Position numbers and translations under genes: made by a program. The notes beneath the pieces were generated by a model. The model worked only from the letters and a program-made list of their open reading frames with translations. It searched no databases and was not told where the DNA came from. This document shows positions 23,285 to 27,859 of a stretch of 27,859 bases of DNA, one piece after another (within the stretch, counting starts at the first letter, position 1; each line of letters starts with the position of its first letter). The stretch lies in the IMG/VR virus record IMGVR_UViG_3300021475_000294, positions 1-27,859 of that record; one strand, written 5' to 3'. The stretch comes from a virus.

Positions 23285-23615
23285 CCTTCCTCTCATCCCT
23301 TCGCACATTCACCAGCGCACCTCCTCCGAAACTTCCGGCCTCCAGCTTGCGGCACAGGGCGCAGCGGTTGTCGTGGCCGTTCACGATGTCGCATCCGATG
23401 TGGCTCCCGCGATAGTCGCACAGAAGGTCGGCAAAGGATTTTGTCAGTTGCAACAGATTGTGGACTACCTCGGGGTCAAAGGATCGAAAGAATTTTGCTA
23501 ATTTTTCCGGGGTTAGTGCGGTCCCGCTCTCGATGGCGTAGTTCTGCTCCAGCATCGCCTCTTCCGCAATCTCGCGCAGCGTTTCGAAGCTCACCCATTC
23601 GCCTCTGGGTCTCAT
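23274..23615 (-). CDS. Unknown helical protein with C-terminal cysteines (113 aa)
   Basis: Start at ATG 23615, overlapping the prior stop (ATGA). Mostly helical (FETLREIAEEAMLEQNYAIE, LTPEKLAKFFRSFDPEVVHN). It has a possible metal-binding end (SHIGCDIVNGHDNRCALCRK) containing a CALC pair and one more cysteine plus histidines. No family recognised. Confidence 0.65.
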   Translation of the reverse strand: MRPRGEWVSFETLREIAEEAMLEQNYAIESGTALTPEKLAKFFRSFDPEVVHNLLQLTKSFADLLCDYRGSHIGCDIVNGHDNRCALCRKLEAGSFGGGALVNVRRDERKDGD

Positions 23616-23944
23616 TCGCGGCCCTCTGTGTTGCGGGGAATTTTTATTGTGTTCTCCACGCCGTCGATTTCTTTGTAGAATTTTCGACCGCGCTCAAGGT
23701 AGCGGAGAAACTCTATCGCGGGTAATTTAGCCGCCATCTCGTAAAGCTTCTTCTCGTCGGGGTCATACGCAATCAGAACATTGAAATTCTGCGGATACCT
23801 GGGCGGCGTGAGTACGCCTCCGTTGTTGGTGGACTCCAGTGTTGCCGGATCGCCCAACTCCATACGGCGAAGATTGCCGCTCTCGATGACGACAACCAGA
23901 ATGCTCTGCTGCAACTCATCTACGTTCAACATCGCTGCAATCAT
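23612..23944 (-). CDS. Unknown protein (110 aa)
   Basis: Start at ATG 23944 in an ATGA overlap with the stop of the 30-residue frame. It opens with an alpha/beta segment (NVDELQQSILVVVIESGNLR). The central beta/alpha part (NFNVLIAYDPDEKKLYEMAA) and the helical LPAIEFLRYLERGRKFYKEI follow. No domain is recognised. It is embedded in the small-gene operon. Confidence 0.65.
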   Translation of the reverse strand: MIAAMLNVDELQQSILVVVIESGNLRRMELGDPATLESTNNGGVLTPPRYPQNFNVLIAYDPDEKKLYEMAAKLPAIEFLRYLERGRKFYKEIDGVENTIKIPRNTEGRE

Positions 23945-24033
23945 TTACGCCTCGCTCTCAGCCACCAGATTAGCGATGACGCCATGAGACCGCCTATCGC
24001 TCCCCACAGAATCGTCCACAAAAGCTCATGCAT
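23941..24033 (-). CDS. 30-aa single-pass membrane peptide
   Basis: A short frame from ATG 24033 to TGA 23941, overlapping the preceding gene's end and the next gene's start (ATGA). GAGG lies about seven bases upstream. The peptide is a membrane helix (LLWTILWGAIGGLMASSLIW) with a basic end (WLRARRK). Its overlaps and ribosome site support translation. The function is unknown, and a holin-like or regulatory role is only a guess. Confidence 0.55.
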   Translation of the reverse strand: MHELLWTILWGAIGGLMASSLIWWLRARRK

Positions 24034-24382
24034 CCAGCACCTCTTCTCCCGCCTCTGTCTTCTCCGGCTTCGGTCGGCTGCGCTTGGTCGCCGTGGCCTC
24101 GGCTCTGGCTTGCGAGTCGCGCCACTGGCGGAACTGTTCTTCCTCCTCGGCGTTCTGCGGTCGGCGCATCCACTGACGGTAGAGCAAACGTTGCTCGGGT
24201 GTGCTGGGCTTGTAGCAGTAGCGGCACATCTTCGCATCCTGCTTGCTCCGCCAGTAGTCCTTTCGCCTGGTCGTACACTCGGGGCTGCACGTCACAGCAT
24301 TCTTTCTGCGGTCGTCGGGTAGCGGGTTCCTGCAAACCACGCAATGCATTTGCAGCTCATTGAAATCATCTCTTCGTGCCAT
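24026..24382 (-). CDS. Zinc-finger-like basic protein (118 aa)
   Basis: Start at ATG 24382, with GGAG four bases upstream. The N-terminus carries two cysteine pairs, HCVVCRNPLP and VTCSPECTTR, about 14 residues apart, and CRYC follows near residue 53, so one or two zinc sites are likely. The C-terminus is basic (KRSRPKPEKTEAGEE). It could bind nucleic acid, for example as an HNH-like or zinc-ribbon protein, but no catalytic His/Asn pattern is clear. Confidence 0.65.
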   Translation of the reverse strand: MARRDDFNELQMHCVVCRNPLPDDRRKNAVTCSPECTTRRKDYWRSKQDAKMCRYCYKPSTPEQRLLYRQWMRRPQNAEEEEQFRQWRDSQARAEATATKRSRPKPEKTEAGEEVLDA

Positions 24383-24713
24383 CGTTCTCCTCTGCTTTAA
24401 ACTCCTCTATCGTCTTGCACTCATCACCGGGATTCGCCGCTTCAATATCCTGCTTCGTCAGTAGGCGATTCCAGAATTTCCGGTCGGGTATCTTGTCGGC
24501 TGGAAGTGGCCCCACGACCATAACTGCTCCACCTGGGCTGTAGCCGCGCCGATTGCTAAGATAGGTAGCCTCGGCAGGTCCGTGAGCCTGAAGGTAGACT
24601 CCACCTCGAAATCCATAGTCGTCCGCGTAGGACAGATACCACACGCTCAACGGATTGTTGCGCTCCTCCGCGAGAAGCTTATTTAGCCGCTTCCTGAATT
24701 CCTGTTGGTTCAC
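24366..24713 (-). CDS. Conserved-type phage protein of unknown function (115 aa)
   Basis: Start at GTG 24713, with GGAGG four bases upstream and a GTGA overlap with the rusA stop. It contains WYLSYADDYGFRGGVYLQAH and RRGYSPGGAVMVVGPLP, then a helical RNRLLTKQDIEA-like end. I recall similar 'YLSFADxxGFxGG...NPGGEV' patterns in phage proteins of unknown role. The location directly after a recombination enzyme may mean a DNA-metabolism role. No active site is identified. Confidence 0.65.
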   Translation of the reverse strand: MNQQEFRKRLNKLLAEERNNPLSVWYLSYADDYGFRGGVYLQAHGPAEATYLSNRRGYSPGGAVMVVGPLPADKIPDRKFWNRLLTKQDIEAANPGDECKTIEEFKAEENDGTKR

Positions 24714-25144
24714 TCGGCCTCCAGTCGGGTTACAAAAAACTCGGTGCGCGGATTCTGTCGGCAATTGCGGTCAATCGTCAACGAACATTCAATAACCTTC
24801 GCATCGCTATGGATCACTCCCGCCGCTTGCAGCGCATCGACGGCTACTTTTGCGGAGTTGTCGCAGTCCAGCCGCGCCTTTGGTCCCAGGACGACATGAA
24901 CGCCTATCCTGTAGCGCACCTGGTCGCGTTCCTTCTTCGTTGCCGGAGCCACGGTGCGGCCTCGGGCGAAGATGGCGACGGCATCCTTGAAAGCCTTCGC
25001 CTCCGGCGTCACCTTGAACCCGCGATGCGCGTAGCCGTCTTTGCCGGTGTATATGGTGGGCTTCTTGTAGTGATTCCCACTCGGCGGCGTGAGGTAGGGA
25101 ACCGTGAAAGCCACCTCGTTCTCGATTTCGATTGCGTTATTCAT
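24710..25144 (-). CDS. rusA: RusA-family Holliday junction resolvase (144 aa)
   Basis: The start is taken as ATG 25144, because a minus 10 box sits just before the alternative ATG at 25156. The motif set fits RusA. An N-terminal PSGNHYKKP segment (about 21-29) is followed by DCDNSAKVAVDAL at 93-105 (Asp93, Asp95, Asn96, Lys99) and IHSDAKVI (Asp114). The three aspartates are the expected metal-binding catalytic residues. The enzyme cleaves four-way DNA junctions that arise in phage replication and packaging. The gene faces the repA operon with a very short gap. Confidence 0.87.
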   Translation of the reverse strand: MNNAIEIENEVAFTVPYLTPPSGNHYKKPTIYTGKDGYAHRGFKVTPEAKAFKDAVAIFARGRTVAPATKKERDQVRYRIGVHVVLGPKARLDCDNSAKVAVDALQAAGVIHSDAKVIECSLTIDRNCRQNPRTEFFVTRLEAE

Positions 25145-25156
25145 ATTTGTAGTCAT

Positions 25157-25183
25157 ATTATATTCACATGCCAAAACAAGCAA
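25157..25183 (-). promoter_or_regulatory. Candidate promoter for the minus-strand operon
   Basis: On the minus strand TATAAT (25157-25162) is a perfect minus 10 box, with TTGCTT (25178-25183) as a minus 35 at a 15-base spacing, slightly short. Transcription would start near 25150, about six bases before ATG 25144, which predicts an almost leaderless message for rusA. The box also lies in the start region of the plus-strand operon. Confidence 0.5.
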
Positions 25184-25395
25184 CACGAATTACACGTCGC
25201 GGCGGTCGTAAAGTAACCCTGAAAAGAACGGGGTATATAACCACCAGTCTCCGGCTCCAGGCGGAAGAAAACCGGGAGCTACGAAGGTTCGCCAAGAAAG
25301 TCGGTCTGTCGTTCAACGGCTGGGGCGTTCAAACTCTACTCAACGAAGCACGAAAGGGAAAAAATACTAATGGCAAAGCCTACACCGAAGAGTAA
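25168..25395 (+). CDS. Ribbon-helix-helix-like regulator at the head of the rep operon (75 aa)
   Basis: ATG 25168 has no clear ribosome site, so it may be poorly or leaderlessly initiated. Residues about 21-29 (TGYITTSLR) look like the DNA-contacting strand of a ribbon-helix-helix protein. They are followed by two helices (AEENRELRRFAKKVGL and NGWGVQTLLNEARK). The N-terminus is very basic. Small Arc/CopG-type proteins of this kind often repress the operon that includes the plasmid initiator, so a copy-control role for the downstream repA is a fair inference. A toxin-antitoxin antitoxin is less likely because no toxin gene follows. Confidence 0.6.
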   Translation: MPKQATRITRRGGRKVTLKRTGYITTSLRLQAEENRELRRFAKKVGLSFNGWGVQTLLNEARKGKNTNGKAYTEE

Positions 25396-25561
25396 CAATC
25401 AACCCACCACTGGATTCGCTCTGCCTCAACCCATCACAGACCCACGCAACGAACTGTTCTACCTGCTTGGCTATCTCCGTGGCCGCGATGCTGACACTGC
25501 GGTTCGCATCGCGGAGCTGGTCATCGAACTTCTGCCGCAACCGCAGCCGGAGGTCGAATAG
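25370..25561 (+). CDS. Small unknown protein (63 aa)
   Basis: ATG 25370 follows AAAGGG at a loose distance and overlaps the end of the regulator gene. The N-terminal half is disordered (KSNNQPTTGFALPQP) and the second half is a helix pair (NELFYLLGYLRGRDADTAVR, IAELVIELLP). It is the second gene of the rep operon. No function is recognised. Confidence 0.65.
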   Translation: MAKPTPKSNNQPTTGFALPQPITDPRNELFYLLGYLRGRDADTAVRIAELVIELLPQPQPEVE

Positions 25562-25866
25562 TGGCGACGGTCATTTACCACACCAACGGAATCATGGAAT
25601 CTGTCACCCCTGCCAACGGTGTCAACTGGTCGCTGAAGGAGTTGCAGACGATGGTGGGCGGCTACATTCAAATCTGCGAGACCAACGATGGCCGCTACAT
25701 GGTCATAAACGAACACGGAAAAGTCACGAGACCCAGTTTGCCTTTGAATATCATGGCGACTCGGATATACCTGTTCGGTGAGTACGATCCGATTGTTGGC
25801 CCTGCGGTCGTTGTAGACAATCGTCTGGAGCTGGACGGCCCGCAGGATGGAAAAGAGGAGGCTTGA
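25561..25866 (+). CDS. DUF3846-family-like protein (101 aa)
   Basis: GTG 25561 overlaps the previous stop by one base. The order of motifs, with WSLKELQTMVGGYIQICETN, then GRYMVINEHGKV, then a SLPLNIMATRIYLFG loop and DPIVGPAVVVDN, matches the DUF3846 family: a small domain with 'LQ..VGG.I', 'NE.GK', 'N..AT' and 'IVG.AVV'. Members are common on plasmids and phages and have no proven role. The place inside an operon that ends in repA fits an accessory plasmid role. Confidence 0.72.
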   Translation: MATVIYHTNGIMESVTPANGVNWSLKELQTMVGGYIQICETNDGRYMVINEHGKVTRPSLPLNIMATRIYLFGEYDPIVGPAVVVDNRLELDGPQDGKEEA

Positions 25867-25868
25867 GC

Positions 25869-26183
25869 ATGAAGCCGATGAGGATGTCGCAAAACCCGCT
25901 GCGGATCGTGGAGAGTGCCTGTCCTAAATGTTTTCACAGGCTCGATGCGGTCGATTCGGTCGGTGAGGGTGGGGAGTGTATCCCACCTTTACCGGGTGAT
26001 TTCACCATCTGCATCGCCTGTTTTTCTGTTCTTCGCTTCGATGACAATATGCATCTCCTCTTAAGCTCTTTGAGTGAGGTTCCTATCGAGCATCGCGCAC
26101 TTTTGGCTTATATCAAAATGACTGTCGAAGAGGCTGCGCAAGCGTGGAACGCGAAGGGGGGAAGGCCGTGGGCCAGCCACTAG
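25869..26183 (+). CDS. Zinc-ribbon protein of the rep operon (104 aa)
   Basis: Start is chosen at ATG 25869 because AGGAGG lies seven bases upstream. A TTG at 25863 is possible. It shows ESACPKCFHRLDAV and PGDFTICIACFSVLRF, two CxxC pairs about 35 residues apart. The rest is helical (SLSEVPIEHRALLAYIKMTV) and ends in AWNAKGGRPW. It is the fourth plus-strand gene before repA. The function is unknown and the zinc ribbon is inferred. Confidence 0.7.
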   Translation: MKPMRMSQNPLRIVESACPKCFHRLDAVDSVGEGGECIPPLPGDFTICIACFSVLRFDDNMHLLLSSLSEVPIEHRALLAYIKMTVEEAAQAWNAKGGRPWASH

Positions 26184-26461
26184 GCGGCAACTATGGAGCC
26201 ATCGCCTTCCGCGATCTGGGCGACGGTCGCGCCGTCTGGATTTACCCGATGCTCTACACCTTCAAAATCGCTATCGGCCCGGTAGATTCGCCGGGCTATA
26301 GCGATCACTGGTGTTACAAAGACCTTGAATCTGTCGTGTCCGCTTTCGCGCTCTGGGAGCCATCCACGGAGCCGGAGCCGGGCGGATGGGTTCGACATCC
26401 ACCAACAGGACGCCGCCGCTTTCCTGACGGCGATCCGGCAACTGAAGAAGTGAGGGATTGA
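26168..26461 (+). CDS. Conserved phage/plasmid-type protein of unknown function (97 aa)
   Basis: The start is placed at GTG 26168, with a G-rich GGGGGGAAGG just upstream. A longer frame from GTG 26144 is possible. It begins with GNYGAIAFRDLGDGRAVWIY, then YTFKIAIG, then a WCYKDLESVVSAFALWE helix, and ends with GGWVRHPPTGRRRFPDGDP. This RHPxTGRRRxxDGDP ending is a pattern I recall from many phage and plasmid proteins with no known role. It ends just before repA. Confidence 0.7.
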   Translation: MGQPLGGNYGAIAFRDLGDGRAVWIYPMLYTFKIAIGPVDSPGYSDHWCYKDLESVVSAFALWEPSTEPEPGGWVRHPPTGRRRFPDGDPATEEVRD

Positions 26462-27409
26462 ATGTCAATTTTCGATGAGCCAGCGTTAATACCAATCGGC
26501 ACGGTTGGAGAGCGTTATTGGAACACGGTTGCGACGATAGGCGAACCTACGGTCGATGAGATTCGCTACATGCATGTCATCTTTGCGCAGACTGGATTTC
26601 CCTATAGCGAAGTCCCTTTTGGACAGCCATTCCAGCGGAGAAATGGAAGTGCTGTCCTTGGTCTCACCCCTGGGTATTTGATGAACCCCGTGACGCGGCG
26701 GCTGGAGCTTCAGGGTTTGCCTTACGGCTCGATTCCACGTCTGCTGATGATCCACATTTGTAACGAAGCGAAGCGAACCAGTAAGCGAAAGATTGACATG
26801 AATCGAAGCATGACAAAGTTCCTGCGGGACGATCTTTTGGTTAGTCCTTCAGGTGGCGTGAGAGGGGGTTTGACTGCGTTCAAAAAACAGATGAATCGGG
26901 TTGCGGCCACGCCTATGACCATCGGCTTAAACTACCTCACTGGCCGGGGCGGTCGCGGAGCTGCGACGTTCAAGCCTACTCCTGCGATTGTCGAGTACAA
27001 AGTCTGGGACGAAGACAGCCTCGTTGACAAGCCGATGTGGCATACCGAGGTAACACTTTCCGAGTCTTTTTTCGAGGGGGTTCTTTACCATTCAGTCCCG
27101 CTCGATGACCGGGCGATTCAGGCTTTGCGGAAGTCTCCCCTTCAGCTCGACGTTTATTTCAACCTCGCTCAACGGCTTCCAAGGATGCGCGGAAATGAGG
27201 TTCAAAGGATCTCCTGGGCGAAATTGAGAGAGCAGGTTGGACAGGAGTATGGAGAAGTGAAGACATTTAGATTCAATTATTTACGCGCACTTGAAAAAGT
27301 AAAGGGCGTTTATCCTGACGCAAATATCACCTATACCGCTGATGGTATTGAACTTAGGCGGTCAAAACCACCAATTCCGTCAAACCTGCTTTTGCCGTTC
27401 GGGGATTAG
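26462..27409 (+). CDS. repA: Plasmid replication initiator, RepA family (315 aa)
   Basis: ATG 26462 directly follows the previous stop, with GAGG about seven bases upstream. The sequence matches the plasmid-encoded RepA family: PYGSIPRLLMIHICNEAKRT, SVPLDDRAIQALRKSPLQLD, then VYFNLAQRLPRM, SWAKLREQVGQEYGEVKTFR and FNYLRALEKVKGVYPDANIT. These fit two winged-helix regions that bind iterons at the origin and melt DNA. The length is typical. The iterons and DnaA-box-like sites immediately after the gene support the role. This is strong evidence for plasmid-style replication of the element. Confidence 0.87.
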   Translation: MSIFDEPALIPIGTVGERYWNTVATIGEPTVDEIRYMHVIFAQTGFPYSEVPFGQPFQRRNGSAVLGLTPGYLMNPVTRRLELQGLPYGSIPRLLMIHICNEAKRTSKRKIDMNRSMTKFLRDDLLVSPSGGVRGGLTAFKKQMNRVAATPMTIGLNYLTGRGGRGAATFKPTPAIVEYKVWDEDSLVDKPMWHTEVTLSESFFEGVLYHSVPLDDRAIQALRKSPLQLDVYFNLAQRLPRMRGNEVQRISWAKLREQVGQEYGEVKTFRFNYLRALEKVKGVYPDANITYTADGIELRRSKPPIPSNLLLPFGD

Positions 27410-27411
27410 GG

Positions 27412-27435
27412 TTTTCCACAGAAAGGTGTGGAAAA
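27412..27435. repeat. Inverted DnaA-box-like pair
   Basis: TTTTCCACA at 27412-27420 and its reverse complement TGTGGAAAA at 27427-27435 differ from the canonical TTATCCACA box by one base. The six-base gap makes a perfect nine-base inverted repeat. They start three bases after the repA stop. They may bind host DnaA or form a hairpin at the end of repA. Confidence 0.75.
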
Positions 27436-27441
27436 GCGCAA

Positions 27442-27466
27442 GTTTTCCACGCTGAATCACTAACCG
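27442..27466 (+). repeat. Iteron 1 of the repA origin
   Basis: An exact 25-base repeat (27442-27466 and 27488-27512, 46 bases apart). The core CACGCTGAATCACTAACCG is 27448-27466. The unit contains TTTTCCAC at its left end, as in the DnaA-like sites. Iteron-type origins are recognised by RepA. Confidence 0.85.
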
Positions 27467-27487
27467 CGTCATTTTGCGGTTTTCGGG

Positions 27488-27512
27488 GTTTTCCACGCTG
27501 AATCACTAACCG
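27488..27512 (+). repeat. Iteron 2 of the repA origin
   Basis: Exact copy of iteron 1 over 25 bases. Its core at 27494-27512 is 22 bases before iteron 3, about two turns of the helix, as is usual for iterons bound on one DNA face. Confidence 0.85.
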
Positions 27513-27515
27513 ATT

Positions 27516-27534
27516 CACGCTGAAACGCTAACCG
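27516..27534 (+). repeat. Iteron 3 (degenerate) of the repA origin
   Basis: CACGCTGAAACGCTAACCG differs from the core of iterons 1 and 2 by two bases and lacks the TTTTCCAC left part. It is 22 bases after iteron 2. The next bases (CTATATGGAAG) are somewhat AT-rich. Confidence 0.8.
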
Positions 27535-27545
27535 CTATATGGAAG

Positions 27546-27582
27546 CCTGTATTTAACCTGTATGTGAGTAAATACCCTGTAT
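27546..27582 (+). repeat. Three CCTGTAT repeats
   Basis: CCTGTAT at 27546-27552, 27557-27563 and 27576-27582, the first two 11 bases apart. They lie in the AT-richer part after the iterons. They may be another protein-binding set or part of the melting region. The role is not known. Confidence 0.6.
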
Positions 27583-27633
27583 CAGGGGCGGCGGGGATGT
27601 GCAAAAACCCTGCGGCGACATGGAGGGCATCGC

Positions 27634-27859
27634 ATGAAAGACCGAATCGGCAACAAGTTGGCGGCTGGCGACCGGGTTCTGGTGTCACTGCCGGAGTCCG
27701 CCATCATGGGCTTCGTGGCGGAAGTGAAAGAAACGGGACTGGTGGCGCGAGTGCGCGGCGGCGGAGCGGACACGGCTCCAGGTCACGTTTTGGTCTCGTG
27801 CGTGATCGCGTTTCCCGTTGACAGCCTCATGGACGCGGTTGCGCAGGTTGTGAAGGTTT
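27634..27859 (+). CDS. Unknown protein with SH3-like start (cut by window edge)
   Basis: ATG 27634 has GGAGG seven bases upstream. Seventy-five codons are open to the right end with no stop. The N-terminal part (KLAAGDRVLVSLPES, AIMGFVAEVKETGLVARV) looks like a small SH3/KOW-type beta barrel. A likely continuation follows in GGGADTAPGHVLVSCVIAFP. The gene lies after the origin and may belong to a second plus-strand operon. Function unknown. Confidence 0.6.
   Translation, partial: MKDRIGNKLAAGDRVLVSLPESAIMGFVAEVKETGLVARVRGGGADTAPGHVLVSCVIAFPVDSLMDAVAQVVKV

Larger units (their letters stand above)
27410..27633. other. Origin-like intergenic region
   Basis: 224 bases without a convincing gene, between repA and the next gene. 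It holds the DnaA-like pair, three iterons, an AACCGC/GCGGTT small inverted repeat (27462-27467 with 27476-27481) and three CCTGTAT repeats in a modestly AT-rich stretch. This is the likely replication origin for the RepA system. A short plus-strand frame (27564-27821) overlaps the next gene and is not credible. Confidence 0.75.

Noticed and set aside
25156-25186. Longer rusA start sites
   Set aside because: They would overlap the plus-strand operon start and lie on or before the minus 10 box, so ATG 25144 is preferred.
27564-27821. 85-codon plus-strand frame overlapping the last gene
   Set aside because: The frame from ATG 27634 has the GGAGG site and protein-like composition. The overlapping one is arginine/glycine-rich noise.
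1-27859. CRISPR array, tRNA genes, insertion sequences
   Set aside because: I saw no regularly spaced repeats with spacers, no convincing cloverleaf and no transposase frame. The iterons are too few and are not spaced like a CRISPR array.

Overview
The window is a GC-rich stretch (by eye) of a tailed-phage genome. It carries virion genes on the minus strand and a plasmid-type replication module on the plus strand. No tail tube, sheath or tape-measure gene is visible. A portal, scaffold, capsid, connector, nozzle and ejection-like series is present, so a short-tailed (podovirus-like) particle is the best inference. A likely lipoprotein beside the endolysin, a twin-arginine-type leader and strong GGAGG ribosome sites suggest a Gram-negative host. 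The sequence alone does not fix the phylum.

Layout, reading the minus strand from right to left. Positions 25144-21286 hold about fourteen small, mostly overlapping genes: a RusA-like Holliday junction resolvase, several small zinc-ribbon proteins, small membrane proteins and unknowns. Positions 21282-19552 encode the terminase large subunit. Positions 19326-18907 hold a structured non-coding stretch, a possible 27-residue membrane peptide and a rho-independent terminator. From 18906 to 13420 come the portal, a twin-arginine-leader protein, small unknowns, a scaffold-like protein and an N4-gp56-type major capsid protein. From 13334 to 7706 come connector, adaptor and tail-nozzle proteins. From 7709 to 2370 come a GNAT-like protein, ejection-type internal proteins and small basic proteins. 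From 2365 to 431 come an unknown, a lipoprotein (spanin candidate), a GH108 muramidase and a SleB-like wall hydrolase. A tail-fibre-like gene is cut by the left edge. Stop/start overlaps of the ATGA, GTGA or TGATG type link most of these genes, which implies long polycistronic messages.

Plus strand, 25168-27409: a six-gene operon begins with a ribbon-helix-helix-like regulator and ends with a RepA-family plasmid initiator. About 30 bases after repA lies an origin-like array: two inverted DnaA-box-like sites, three iterons (two exact, one degenerate) and three CCTGTAT repeats. A further gene (27634 onward) is cut by the right edge.

The most interesting reading is a phage-plasmid: a complete-looking virion and packaging module joined to a RepA/iteron replicon. 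No integrase, CI-like repressor, polymerase or partition gene is seen here, but the window is only part of the element. Other points worth checking are a ribosome-site hairpin, a possible multi-branched RNA between terL and portal, tail modules shared between two structural proteins, and a 27-base repeat that carries a stop codon plus ribosome site.
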